This document shows positions 1 to 8,693 of a stretch of DNA of 64,000 bases, one piece after another (the stretch's first letter is position 1; each line of letters begins with the position of its first letter). The position numbers were made by a program, and so were the translations under genes. The stretch comes from Roseovarius sp. EL26 (GTDB lineage Bacteria > Pseudomonadota > Alphaproteobacteria > Rhodobacterales > Rhodobacteraceae): NCBI RefSeq assembly GCF_900327775.1, contig NZ_OUMZ01000007.1, positions 2,033,606 to 2,097,605 on the forward strand, written 5' to 3'. A model generated the notes under the pieces. The model saw only the letters and a program-made list of their open reading frames with translations, was not told the origin of the DNA and made no database searches.

Positions 1-1
1 T

Positions 2-1048
2 GAAAAAATCGAAGTGCGCACTGCAAATGATGGGATAGTCCTGTCAGGAACCGTGTCCAACATCACCAGCATGGATCGTGCGCTGGATCTGGCCCAACGC
101 TATGCACCTGAGCGTGTATCCAACCTGATGTCAGTTTCTGGTAAGCAGCAGGTCATGCTGAAGGTACGTTTCGCAGAAATGCAGCGCAGTGTTTCCAAAC
201 AGCTTTCAACCTCACTTGCAGTTGACGCCCTCGGCGGCGGTCTTGGAGTAGGCCTCTCGGGTTCAAACCTCGGCTCTACATTCGCAGGCAATACAGGCGC
301 AGTTCCTTTAGGATCTGGTGCAGGTGGAACAAACGCAGGGGCGGCTCTGTTTGGCTTTGATATTGGTTCTGTTGAAGTCGGAATTCTGATGCAGGCTCTT
401 GAAACAAAAGGCCTTATCAGGACTTTGGCCGAACCCAATTTGACAGCACTGTCTGGGCAGGAAGCCTCCTTTCTGGCAGGCGGCGAAATTCCGGTCCCGG
501 TTCCAGCTGATGAGGACACGATTGCCATTGAATTCAAGCCGTTCGGTGTTGAACTCAAGTTCACCCCGCGCGTACTTGAAGATGGTATTATCAATCTGGA
601 AATGGGAGCGGCAGTTTCGTCTATCGACCCCACAGTCAGCCTCGTTGCTAATGGCCTGAACGTCACTGGCTTCCGTCGCAGAGAGAGCCTCACAACAGTT
701 GCGTTACGTGATGGTCAGAGCTTTGCAATTGCGGGTTTGCTGCAAGATGACTTCAGAGACAACAACAATCAGGTTCCTTGGCTTGGTGATATTCCGGTAC
801 TGGGTGGTCTCTTCCGCAGCGTCGATTATCAGCGTTCGCAAACGGAGCTGGTCATCATCATTTCAGCGCACCTCGTCAGCCCAACACGGGGTGAGGCATT
901 AGCCCTACCTACGGATCGGGTCAAATTACCGTCAGAGGCGGACCTGTTCCTCAGAGGCCGTGTTTCCAAAGATATCGAACCCGGATCAGCCACCGGTGAA
1001 GTCGCCAAGCAAGATTTCAGCGGCTCCTATGGCTATGTCATGGATTAA
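2..1048 (+). CDS. cpaC: Tad/Flp pilus secretin CpaC (RcpA), 5'-truncated by the window edge
   Basis: Outer-membrane secretin that forms the channel through which the Tad pilus leaves the cell. The reading frame is open from base 2, so the N-terminus (signal peptide and first N domains) lies outside the window; the GTG at 14 is an internal Val. The visible 348 residues hold the end of a BON/N-type domain and the whole secretin core. Typical signatures are the Gly/Ser-rich loop near residues 75-110, the stretch LIRTLAEPNLTALSGQEASF, the segment GGEIPVPVP, and the C-terminal VPWLGDIPVLGGLFRS followed by TELVIIISAHLV. It is followed after 16 bases by an OmpA-like lipoprotein gene and belongs to the tad operon that continues downstream. 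Confidence 0.93.
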   Translation, partial: EKIEVRTANDGIVLSGTVSNITSMDRALDLAQRYAPERVSNLMSVSGKQQVMLKVRFAEMQRSVSKQLSTSLAVDALGGGLGVGLSGSNLGSTFAGNTGAVPLGSGAGGTNAGAALFGFDIGSVEVGILMQALETKGLIRTLAEPNLTALSGQEASFLAGGEIPVPVPADEDTIAIEFKPFGVELKFTPRVLEDGIINLEMGAAVSSIDPTVSLVANGLNVTGFRRRESLTTVALRDGQSFAIAGLLQDDFRDNNNQVPWLGDIPVLGGLFRSVDYQRSQTELVIIISAHLVSPTRGEALALPTDRVKLPSEADLFLRGRVSKDIEPGSATGEVAKQDFSGSYGYVMD

Positions 1049-1064
1049 GGGAAGGGTTGAACAC

Positions 1065-1682
1065 ATGAAGAATCTCATCATCTCCGCAGCACTAGTCTCG
1101 GTGGCAGCCTGCTCTAACGAAGCCGGATCCGCTGCAGACAGTGCGAATTTTGGCAATCCAACAATGAACAATCATCTTGTTCAAACAGGCCAACGGTCAT
1201 ACGTCGTCGACTTAGCTCATCGGTTTGCTAATGAAGTGCCAAGCACAGTTACATTTGCCTTTGATTCAGCGCAGCTTGATTCAAATGCGAGGATTGCGCT
1301 GAAAGAACAGGCAAACTGGATCCGCCAATTCCCCGAGATCCGTTTTAGGGTTTACGGCCATACCGACAAAGTGGGCTCAAGTGCGTATAACAAGCAACTT
1401 GGTAAACGCCGGGCCAACGCGATTGTGGCTTTCCTGTCATCACAAGGAATAAGCCGCAACAGATTGGAGGCGGTTGCATCCTTTGGTGAAACGCAGCCTT
1501 TGATCGTGACCGAAGGGCGCGAACGTCGCAACCGTCGCACAGTCACCGAAGTTACCGGCTTCGTGCAAGATCCGCCAATCCCACTCGATGGAAAATATGC
1601 CGAGGTGATTCACCGTGAGTATGTAGAGTCTGCTACGCGCGAGAGTTACTTGGAATCAACAAGCTCAACGTCAGACGAATAG
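1065..1682 (+). CDS. OmpA-family lipoprotein of the tad locus
   Basis: A 205-residue predicted lipoprotein. The start at 1065 gives MKNLIISAALVSVAAC, a clean lipoprotein signal with lipobox VAAC; an in-frame upstream extension overlapping cpaC would hide that signal and is rejected. Residues about 70-185 form an OmpA C-like peptidoglycan-binding domain, with FAFDSAQLDSNA, the GHTDKVGSSAYN segment and the LGKRRANAI motif. It occupies the slot where CpaD stands in other tad loci, between the secretin and CpaE, and may anchor the secretin to the cell wall; this role is inferred from position. It is the last gene before a strong terminator. Confidence 0.88.
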   Translation: MKNLIISAALVSVAACSNEAGSAADSANFGNPTMNNHLVQTGQRSYVVDLAHRFANEVPSTVTFAFDSAQLDSNARIALKEQANWIRQFPEIRFRVYGHTDKVGSSAYNKQLGKRRANAIVAFLSSQGISRNRLEAVASFGETQPLIVTEGRERRNRRTVTEVTGFVQDPPIPLDGKYAEVIHREYVESATRESYLESTSSTSDE

Positions 1683-1707
1683 TATTTCCACCATAATGTC
1701 GAACAAT

Positions 1708-1740
1708 CAAAATCCCGCCCTTTCGGCGGGATTTTTTTGT
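1708..1740 (+). terminator. Rho-independent terminator after the OmpA-like gene
   Basis: Stem AATCCCGCC / GGCGGGATT with loop CTTTC, followed by a run of seven T. It closes the cpaC-ompA transcript, so cpaE must have its own promoter. Confidence 0.88.
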
Positions 1741-1828
1741 TATCTTAAATCGCACAATTACGTTTTTTTAGCCCTAATGTTGCCCAGATTTCCCTCCAGT
1801 TTCTATCACTGAGACACTTGCGTCTTCA

Positions 1829-1889
1829 TTTGCATGAATATTTGCATGGTTTTGCATCGGTCTTCTTTCGGTTTGCAACTGCAACCGAA
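1829..1889 (+). promoter_or_regulatory. Direct TTTGCAT repeats and an inverted repeat upstream of cpaE
   Basis: Three exact TTTGCAT copies begin at 1829, 1841 and 1851 (spacing 12 and 10 bases). They are followed by the inverted repeat TTCGGTT (1867-1873) / AACCGAA (1883-1889), whose 9-base spacer again contains TGCA. The cluster ends 33 bases before the cpaE start, in the gap that follows a terminator, so it probably belongs to the cpaE promoter. The binding protein is unknown. Confidence 0.5.
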
Positions 1890-1922
1890 TGTTAGGCAAC
1901 GAACAGAATTATAGGTACATAA

Positions 1923-3164
1923 ATGGGTAGCGCGACCAGCGAACAGGAAAACAATTCTCTTTCCGCCTGCACAATCAGTCGGGATATCCAAAATTTCGAC
2001 CTTCTGATTGAAGACATGGAAACAGCGATGGGTGATAACTGGGGTGCACTCAGTTTTGCAGAGGCTCTAGCTTTCTTCAGCCAGCCCGAATCAGAAGACA
2101 TGGAATTCGTTACAGTTGCAATCGACGAAAGCGACGAGAATGAAATGGCCATTCTTGGGGAAATCATCACTGCCGCGAAAGCTCGCAAGGTCAAGGTAAT
2201 CCTGATCGCTGAAGATGTTAGCCCGACATCCCTGCATCAACTGTTGCGACAGGGCGCAGACGAGTTTGTTCCTTATCCTCTTCCTGAAAATGAACTACAA
2301 TCCGCAATTGAACGCCTGCGCAGACGTGAAACTGAAGTGCAAGTCATGCAGAAAGAAGCCGCATTTGCAGCTTCCGGTCCAGTAAATGACAGTGTCGTAC
2401 TAGCCGTCCAAGGCATCGCAGGAGGAACAGGTGCGACAACCTTTGCCGTCAATCTCGCTTGGGAATTGGCCACAATCAGCAAAAATGACGCACCAACTGT
2501 CTGCCTGCTGGACCTCAGCCTTCAAACAGGCACGGCCGCAACATACCTTGATTTACCGCGACGCGATATCGTTTATGAAATGTGGTCCGACACCGAAGCC
2601 ATGGATGAAGTCATCTTCAAGCAAACGCTCGTCGCCCATGAAGAAAAGCTGTGGGTTCTTACCGCGCCCCCGGATATTTTGCCACTCGACATGATCACCC
2701 CCGAAGATGTGAGCCGTGTAATTGAAATGGCAAGACGTCACTTTGATTATGTCATCATCGACATGCCTGGCTCTCTGGTTCTCTGGACCGAAACAGTTCT
2801 CCATGCCGCGCAGATTTACTTCACAACACTAGAGCTGGATATGCGGTCAGCACAAAATGCCTTGCGTCTCAAGCGCGCTCTGAAAGCCGAGGAATTACCC
2901 ATCGAAAAGCTGCGGTTTTGTTTAAATCGCGCCCCGCGCTTTACCGATCTTAATGGGAAGTCACGGGTCAAACGCATGGCTGAAAGCCTTGAGATCAGTG
3001 TTGAGGTTCAACTACCGGATGGAGGAAGAACCGTTATGCAGGCCGGAGATCATGGCATGCCCCTTGCCTCAACCGCCGCGAAAAACCCCCTGCGTCGTGA
3101 AATCGCAAAGCTTGCCACATCTTTGCATGAGCTGGGCAAAGATGACGCCGAAGAAGCCGCCTGA
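1923..3164 (+). CDS. cpaE: Tad pilus assembly protein CpaE (ParA/MinD-like)
   Basis: A 413-residue protein of the CpaE/TadZ family, thought to localise the pilus machine at a cell pole. Residues about 20-135 resemble a degenerate receiver domain (GADEFVPYPLPENELQSAI at its end). Residues about 158-400 form a MinD/ParA-type P-loop domain, with CLLDLSLQTGTAATYLDL and YVIIDMPGSL as switch and Walker B segments. The deviant Walker A reads GIAGGTGATTFA at residues 165-176, so both lysines of the usual KGGxGKT motif are missing. This suggests weak or absent ATP hydrolysis. Followed after 15 bases by cpaF. Confidence 0.9.
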   Translation: MGSATSEQENNSLSACTISRDIQNFDLLIEDMETAMGDNWGALSFAEALAFFSQPESEDMEFVTVAIDESDENEMAILGEIITAAKARKVKVILIAEDVSPTSLHQLLRQGADEFVPYPLPENELQSAIERLRRRETEVQVMQKEAAFAASGPVNDSVVLAVQGIAGGTGATTFAVNLAWELATISKNDAPTVCLLDLSLQTGTAATYLDLPRRDIVYEMWSDTEAMDEVIFKQTLVAHEEKLWVLTAPPDILPLDMITPEDVSRVIEMARRHFDYVIIDMPGSLVLWTETVLHAAQIYFTTLELDMRSAQNALRLKRALKAEELPIEKLRFCLNRAPRFTDLNGKSRVKRMAESLEISVEVQLPDGGRTVMQAGDHGMPLASTAAKNPLRREIAKLATSLHELGKDDAEEAA

Positions 3165-3179
3165 GAAAGACGATAGATC

Positions 3180-4631
3180 ATGTTTTCCCGATACAAAAAG
3201 ACCTCTGGCAGCCCAAGCAAACCAGCTGCGAACCAACCCGCCACCGAGGCGGCTCCATCCCTCCCTGTCGAACATGCTACTGCCACAGCAGTCACATTAC
3301 GCAAACCCTCGCCCACAGCAAATGCCACGGCCCAGCCGGTAGACCGCGAGCGCAAACGCAAAGAACGTCTAACAGACATCAAACTGGATCTTCACCGCTC
3401 ACTACTTGATAATCTCAACCTATCGGCCCTAGATCAGGCAACCGAGGCAGATCTAAAAGCGGAAATCAGCGCCATTGCAGGTGAGGTTCTCGAAGAACGT
3501 AGTATCGTTCTTAACCGCGAAGATCGCACCTCACTGACGCAAGAGCTGTTTGACGAGGTTAAAGGGCTTGGGCCTCTTGAAACCTTGCTCAAAGATGACA
3601 CCGTCAACGATATTTTGGTCAACGGCCCACAACAGATCTTTGTCGAACGTGACGGCAAGTTGATGCTGAGCGATGTCACCTTCAAGGATGAAAAGCATCT
3701 CCTGAGGATCATCGACAAGATCGTATCTGCGGTGGGACGGCGTGTTGATGAATCGAACCCATATGTTGATGCCCGCCTTGCGGATGGCTCTCGTTTCAAC
3801 GCAATGGTGCCTCCAATCGCTGTGGATGGATCACTGGTTTCCATCCGGAAATTCAAAAAAGATAAGCTTGGCATTGATGACCTGGTCAGTTTCGGCGCAT
3901 TTTCCGAAGAAATGGCCGCCTATCTTCAGGCTGCTGTTGCTACGCGCCTGAATGTCATCGTTTCTGGCGGAACAGGGTCCGGCAAGACCACCACACTGAA
4001 TGCCCTGTCCGGCTTCATCGATAATGACGAACGCATCCTGACCATCGAAGATACCGCGGAACTTCAGCTACAGCAAATCCACGTCGGACGTATGGAAAGT
4101 CGGCCGCCTAACGTCGAAGGAAAGGGGGAGGTTTCCCCGCGCGACTGCCTCAAAAACGCCCTACGGATGCGTCCGGATCGTATCATCGTGGGTGAAACCC
4201 GTGGCGAAGAAGTCATCGACATGTTGCAGGCCATGAATACGGGTCACGACGGATCGATGACCACAATTCACGCCAACAACGCTCGTGATGCCATCAGCCG
4301 CCTTGAAAATATGGTTGCGATGGCCGGAATTGAGATGCCGCTCAAAGCCGTAAGAAGCCAAATCGCCAGCGCTGTGAACCTTCTGGTTCAAGCCAGCCGC
4401 CTGCAGGATGGTTCACGTCGGATGGTTTCGATCACAGAAATCACTGGAATGGAAGGCGACGTCATCTCGATGCAGGAAATTTTCCGCTTCCAGCGGGTTG
4501 GCCTGACGCCAGATAACAAGATCATGGGTCATTTCACCGGTACCGGTGTGCGATCCAATTTTTCCGAACGTTTCCGTCTGTGGGGCTATGACTTGCCCCC
4601 CAGTATTTATGAACCTGTCGCAGCGGAGTAG
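3180..4631 (+). CDS. cpaF: Tad pilus ATPase CpaF (TadA)
   Basis: Cytoplasmic hexameric ATPase that powers pilus assembly and retraction; GspE/VirB11 superfamily, 483 residues. A Pro/Ala-rich, probably disordered N-terminus (1-60) precedes the N-terminal domain (about 70-220). Walker A is [11 protein letters not shown] at about 262-272, the Walker B region is [11 protein letters not shown], and the His box is [14 protein letters not shown]. All catalytic signatures are intact. It lies in a tight run with cpaE (15-base gap) and tadB (5-base gap). Confidence 0.95.
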   Translation: MFSRYKKTSGSPSKPAANQPATEAAPSLPVEHATATAVTLRKPSPTANATAQPVDRERKRKERLTDIKLDLHRSLLDNLNLSALDQATEADLKAEISAIAGEVLEERSIVLNREDRTSLTQELFDEVKGLGPLETLLKDDTVNDILVNGPQQIFVERDGKLMLSDVTFKDEKHLLRIIDKIVSAVGRRVDESNPYVDARLADGSRFNAMVPPIAVDGSLVSIRKFKKDKLGIDDLVSFGAFSEEMAAYLQAAVATRLNVIVSGGTGSGKTTTLNALSGFIDNDERILTIEDTAELQLQQIHVGRMESRPPNVEGKGEVSPRDCLKNALRMRPDRIIVGETRGEEVIDMLQAMNTGHDGSMTTIHANNARDAISRLENMVAMAGIEMPLKAVRSQIASAVNLLVQASRLQDGSRRMVSITEITGMEGDVISMQEIFRFQRVGLTPDNKIMGHFTGTGVRSNFSERFRLWGYDLPPSIYEPVAAE

Positions 4632-4636
4632 GTCCA

Positions 4637-5605
4637 ATGGCAATCAGCGCAGAACCAATTATTTATGGCCTGATATTTGTCGGAGTCTTGGTCCTTGTCG
4701 AAGGGATCTATCTGACAATTTTCGGAAAATCTATCAGCCTCAACAATCGCGTCAATCGTCGTCTCGAAATGCTCGACAAAAACGGTAACCGCGAAGAGGT
4801 TATGGAAAAATTGCGCAAAGAGATGCAACAGCATCTCAAGGCCCGGCGCCTTCCATTGTACTCCATCCTGTCAGACAAGGCACAAAAAGCTGCGATTGCA
4901 TTCACACCACGCCAACTGATCATGATCATGATTTTGTTGTGTTTTGTCGCCTTTATCGGACTATCTGTCGGCACGGCAACATCTGTTCCCATCCGTGTGA
5001 TTGTTTCCATCGCTATGGGCGTCGGCGGTGTATTCACTTGGATCAGCCGGAAAGCCGGGAAACGCATGGATATGATGGAAGAACAGCTTCCTGATGCGAT
5101 CGAACTAATGGTGCGGTCTCTGCGCGTTGGGCACCCATTTTCATCAGCCATTTCGATCGTTTCAAACGAGGTTTCTGATCCTCTGGGCACAGAATTTGGT
5201 ATCATCGCAGACGAAGCTGCCTATGGCCGCGACGTCAGTGAAGCTCTTAAGGAAATGGCGGAACGGCTTGATATGCAAGATTTACGCTTTTTGGCCGTTG
5301 CGGTCACGATTCAACAGCAATCAGGCGGCAATCTCGCCGAGATACTTGATGGCCTAGCGAAAGTGATCCGCGCGCGTTTTCGCCTATTTCGCCGTGTTAA
5401 AGCCATTACAGCCGAAGCCAAATGGTCAGGTAAGTTCCTCTCTGGCTTCCCAATTGTTGCCATGATCGCCATTCAGATGCTCAAACCGGATTATTATGAC
5501 GAAGCAATGTTGCATCCGTTTTTTATTCCGGCCTGTCTGGTCGTTGCCGCTTTTCTCGTGATGAATCTCATCGTCATGCGCGCGCTCGTCGATATCAAAG
5601 TCTGA
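4637..5605 (+). CDS. tadB: Tad pilus inner-membrane platform protein TadB
   Basis: A 322-residue inner-membrane protein of the type II secretion F family and one half of the TadB/TadC platform on which CpaF acts. There is an N-terminal membrane segment (about 8-28), a pair of segments at about 95-135, the cytoplasmic T2SF core containing QLPDAIELMVRSLRVGHPF, and a C-terminal membrane pair ending in a short tail. Start chosen just after the cpaF stop. Confidence 0.93.
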   Translation: MAISAEPIIYGLIFVGVLVLVEGIYLTIFGKSISLNNRVNRRLEMLDKNGNREEVMEKLRKEMQQHLKARRLPLYSILSDKAQKAAIAFTPRQLIMIMILLCFVAFIGLSVGTATSVPIRVIVSIAMGVGGVFTWISRKAGKRMDMMEEQLPDAIELMVRSLRVGHPFSSAISIVSNEVSDPLGTEFGIIADEAAYGRDVSEALKEMAERLDMQDLRFLAVAVTIQQQSGGNLAEILDGLAKVIRARFRLFRRVKAITAEAKWSGKFLSGFPIVAMIAIQMLKPDYYDEAMLHPFFIPACLVVAAFLVMNLIVMRALVDIKV

Positions 5606-5636
5606 GCAAACACTCACTCAAGGGAGCATCTTACAG

Positions 5637-6605
5637 ATGTTGGACTTTTTAACTGATACCCTTGGCCCATTTGGCCCGATCATCGCAGTCGGAACAGTTG
5701 GCCTATTGCTTATTCTGATCACAGTTCCCTTGATGTTGCGCCAACGTATGGATCCACTTGAGAAGCTGAAGCAGGCCAACCGTTCGGGCCAACCTGCAAA
5801 AGAAAAAGCAACCAAGTTGCGAAGTGGCCAGCAAAACAAGAAGTTGGACAAATATGCCAATTTCCTAGAGCCACAGGATGAGAAACAACTATCACAAATT
5901 CGCTTGCTCTTGATGCAAGCTGGGTATCGCAATCGCGACGCCGTGAGATATTTTCATTTCGCTCAATTGACACTGGGAATCGGATTTTTAGTGTTGGGAG
6001 TTATCTACTTTTTGTTCTTTGTTTCAAATGGTGAAACCACTACGCAACAAACATTACTTTACATCCTTGGGCCGGGCGCCGCTGGTTATATGTTGCCCAA
6101 ATACTGGGTGACCAAACGCCAACAAACCCGTCAAGAAGAAATCTCAAATGGCTTTCCGGACAGCCTGGACATGATGCTGACTTGCGTAGAAGCCGGGCAG
6201 TCTCTGGATCAATCAATCATTCGCGTGGCAAAGGAAATCCATGTGTCCTATCCCGCTTTGGCCGAAGAGTATGAAATTGTAGCGCATCAGATAAAAGCTG
6301 GGCGTGATAAACCATCAGTTTTGAATGAAATGGCCGAGCGCTGCGGAAATCAGGATATTTCAAGCTTTGTGACTGTTCTAGTTCAATCACAAACCTTCGG
6401 CACCTCAGTTGCTGACGCCCTGCGCGTTTATGCCGGAGAGATGCGTGACAAACGTGTCATGCGGGCCGAAGAAAAAGCTAACAAGCTTCCAACCAAGATG
6501 ACATTGGCAACGATGATGTTTACGGTGCCCGCACTATTAATCATTCTCGTCGGCCCATCGATTTTAGGTATTCTTGAGCTGTTTTCGATGGCGGCCGGCG
6601 GCTAA
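5637..6605 (+). CDS. tadC: Tad pilus inner-membrane platform protein TadC
   Basis: A 322-residue paralogue of TadB with the same type II secretion F fold. N-terminal membrane segment at about 12-32, two central segments (about 115-160), the core motif GFPDSLDMMLTCVEAGQSLDQSI, and a C-terminal hydrophobic hairpin. It pairs with TadB to form the assembly platform. It follows tadB by 31 bases with a GGGAG ribosome site. Confidence 0.93.
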   Translation: MLDFLTDTLGPFGPIIAVGTVGLLLILITVPLMLRQRMDPLEKLKQANRSGQPAKEKATKLRSGQQNKKLDKYANFLEPQDEKQLSQIRLLLMQAGYRNRDAVRYFHFAQLTLGIGFLVLGVIYFLFFVSNGETTTQQTLLYILGPGAAGYMLPKYWVTKRQQTRQEEISNGFPDSLDMMLTCVEAGQSLDQSIIRVAKEIHVSYPALAEEYEIVAHQIKAGRDKPSVLNEMAERCGNQDISSFVTVLVQSQTFGTSVADALRVYAGEMRDKRVMRAEEKANKLPTKMTLATMMFTVPALLIILVGPSILGILELFSMAAGG

Positions 6606-6620
6606 AACACCTGAGGCACC

Positions 6621-7178
6621 ATGACCCGAGCAGGGGCAGCACTACTAATCTTTTTTTCCCTTGCCGCTTGCGACGAGGGATCAAAGCTCGACAGCGACAA
6701 TCCATTTGCCCCTGGCCCAGCCGCCAAAGGCGAAAGTGTTGATGGCCTGGTCGTTGGTCACCGCCTGATGGATGCCCAAGAATATGAATTGGCAATTCAG
6801 GCCTATTCACGCGCGGCACTTGAGCATGGCCTGTCGGCGGAAGTTTTGGCAGGCATTGGCTCAGCCAACTTAGGATTGGGGCGTCTGGACACGGCTGAGC
6901 GTCAGCTCCGCAAAGCTTTAGAAAAAGACGAAAGATCGCCTGAGATCTGGAATAACATTGGTGTGATCTTGATCGAAAAAGACGAAGTGGCAGAAGCAGA
7001 GCAAATGTTCCGGCGGGCTTATGCGCTAGATAATGGCGAAAGTGACGCAATCCGCGATAATTTACGCTTAGCGCTCGCAAAATCTGAAAATTCTGCTTAT
7101 GATGAAACCACAGAGCAAGACTATAAAGTGGTACGGCGAGGAAGCGGAGACTTCAAAATAAGCCAGATACCGTATTGA
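6621..7178 (+). CDS. tadD: TadD-like TPR lipoprotein
   Basis: A 185-residue predicted lipoprotein. The signal is MTRAGAALLIFFSLAAC with Cys17, and the residue after the cysteine is Asp. In enterobacteria Asp at +2 keeps lipoproteins in the inner membrane, but whether that rule holds here is not known. Residues about 45-155 contain three TPR-like repeats (AQEYELAIQAYSRAAL, GRLDTAERQLRKALEKD, DEVAEAEQMFRRAYALD). TadD-type pilotins help the secretin assemble. The gene lies 15 bases after tadC. Confidence 0.85.
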   Translation: MTRAGAALLIFFSLAACDEGSKLDSDNPFAPGPAAKGESVDGLVVGHRLMDAQEYELAIQAYSRAALEHGLSAEVLAGIGSANLGLGRLDTAERQLRKALEKDERSPEIWNNIGVILIEKDEVAEAEQMFRRAYALDNGESDAIRDNLRLALAKSENSAYDETTEQDYKVVRRGSGDFKISQIPY

Positions 7179-7204
7179 GGCTGAGGCAGTAAGAGGACGC
7201 AAAA

Positions 7205-8062
7205 ATGCGCCATCCGATTTATTTGACGCTTTGCGCTGTTAGCGCACTGGCACTTGCAGGTTGCGAATCTCCTAAAGATCAAGACGTTGACCGTGCGTTT
7301 CAAGATGTGAATGTCATTGACGAAAGTAATCTCAACGAGGTGATGCTATCGATTGCAGATCCGAACGAAGGGGTTGCCTATTTCCAACGCACATTGGGTC
7401 AACACCCCGAACGCATTGATCTGCAGCGCGGACTTGCAATTTCTTTGGTCCGTGCCAAACGCAATACTGAAGCAGTCTCAGCCTGGAAGCGGGTAACATC
7501 ACACAAGAAAGCCACCAATGACGACCGTGTCGAATACGCTGACGCGCTGATTCGTAACAATGATTGGGATCGCGCGGACCAAGCGCTTGATCAAATCTCC
7601 CCTACACATGAAACATTCAAACGTTACCGCCTTGAGGCCATGGTCGCAGATAGTAATAAGGAATGGAAAAAGTCCGACAGTTTCTATGAAACCGCAGTTG
7701 GCCTGACCACACGTCCTGCTGGTGTAATGAATAACTGGGGATACTCAAAGCTTAGCCGCGGAGATTATAGCGGTGCGGAACGTCTATTTACGGATGCGAT
7801 CCGCCAAGATAACTCATTATTCACTGCCAAGAACAATCTGGTTTTGGCACGTGGCGCGCAGAAAAACTACTCTCTTCCAGTTTTGCAAACGACGCAAGAA
7901 GAACGTGCGCAGCTTCTTTATACTCTTGGGCTTTCCGCTATTAAACAAGGAGACACCACGATCGGAAAGGGCTTGTTGCGCGATGCGATCGATACGCACC
8001 CGCAACACTTCGAAGAGGCAACGCGTAGCCTTGAGGCACTGGAAAGCAACGTCGCAAATTAA
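7205..8062 (+). CDS. Second TPR lipoprotein of the tad locus
   Basis: A 285-residue predicted lipoprotein with signal MRHPIYLTLCAVSALALAGC (Cys20, Glu at +2). Repeated TPR-like helices run from about residue 55 to 280, including VAYFQRTLGQHPERIDLQRG, MNNWGYSKLSRGDYSGAERL and GLLRDAIDTHPQHFEEA. It stands directly after tadD and before the prepilin peptidase, an arrangement typical of alphaproteobacterial tad loci. Likely role: secretin or platform assembly at the envelope, inferred from repeats and context. Confidence 0.83.
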   Translation: MRHPIYLTLCAVSALALAGCESPKDQDVDRAFQDVNVIDESNLNEVMLSIADPNEGVAYFQRTLGQHPERIDLQRGLAISLVRAKRNTEAVSAWKRVTSHKKATNDDRVEYADALIRNNDWDRADQALDQISPTHETFKRYRLEAMVADSNKEWKKSDSFYETAVGLTTRPAGVMNNWGYSKLSRGDYSGAERLFTDAIRQDNSLFTAKNNLVLARGAQKNYSLPVLQTTQEERAQLLYTLGLSAIKQGDTTIGKGLLRDAIDTHPQHFEEATRSLEALESNVAN

Positions 8063-8073
8063 GGCGAAAACCC

Positions 8074-8571
8074 ATGTACATCACGTCTGCACAGGCCTTG
8101 TGGTTTCTACCATTTGTGACCCCCATTTGCCTATGGGTCACATGGAGTGACCTGAGCGCGATGCGTATCCCCAACAAGGCTGTTCTGGCCTTGTTTGCGG
8201 TCTTTGTAGTCGTTGGACTATTTGCACTACCAACCTGGTCAGCCTACGGATGGCGTTTTGTCAGCTTCGCGATTGTTCTGGCATTAGGCATCGTCGCGAA
8301 TGCAGCGGGCCTTATGGGCGCCGGAGATTCAAAGTTTCTGGCCGCCGCAGCCCCGTTTGTTGTCCCTGCCGATACGCCAATATTATGCATTATTTTCTCC
8401 GCAAACCTGTTGGCCTGTTTTTGCGCACACCGCGTGGGAAAAAACACCCGCCTACGAGCTTTGGCCCCAGACTGGACCAGCTGGTCACGTGGGAAAAAAT
8501 TCCCAATGGGTTTTGCTCTATCAAGCACCTTAGTGATTTATCTCATTCTGGGCCTTGTAAACGGGACGTAG
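8074..8571 (+). CDS. cpaA: Prepilin peptidase CpaA/TadV (A24 family)
   Basis: A 165-residue inner-membrane aspartic protease of the short TadV type, which lacks the N-methyltransferase domain of PilD. It cleaves the leader of the Flp pilin. The first catalytic Asp is in WSDLSAMRIPN (about residue 26) and the second in GAGDSKF (about 85). Four to five membrane segments are visible. It is the last recognised core tad gene here; the pilin gene and the N-terminal part of the locus lie upstream of the window. Confidence 0.9.
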   Translation: MYITSAQALWFLPFVTPICLWVTWSDLSAMRIPNKAVLALFAVFVVVGLFALPTWSAYGWRFVSFAIVLALGIVANAAGLMGAGDSKFLAAAAPFVVPADTPILCIIFSANLLACFCAHRVGKNTRLRALAPDWTSWSRGKKFPMGFALSSTLVIYLILGLVNGT

Positions 8572-8693
8572 AACAAAACTCAAAACCCCTCACCTGCCCG
8601 ACCATCACCACAATTTAGCCCACTTGCCCAAGATAATGGCCACATGCCCCGCACAACGCAGGGGCTGATGTAACCAAGCGGCAGACCAGACCA

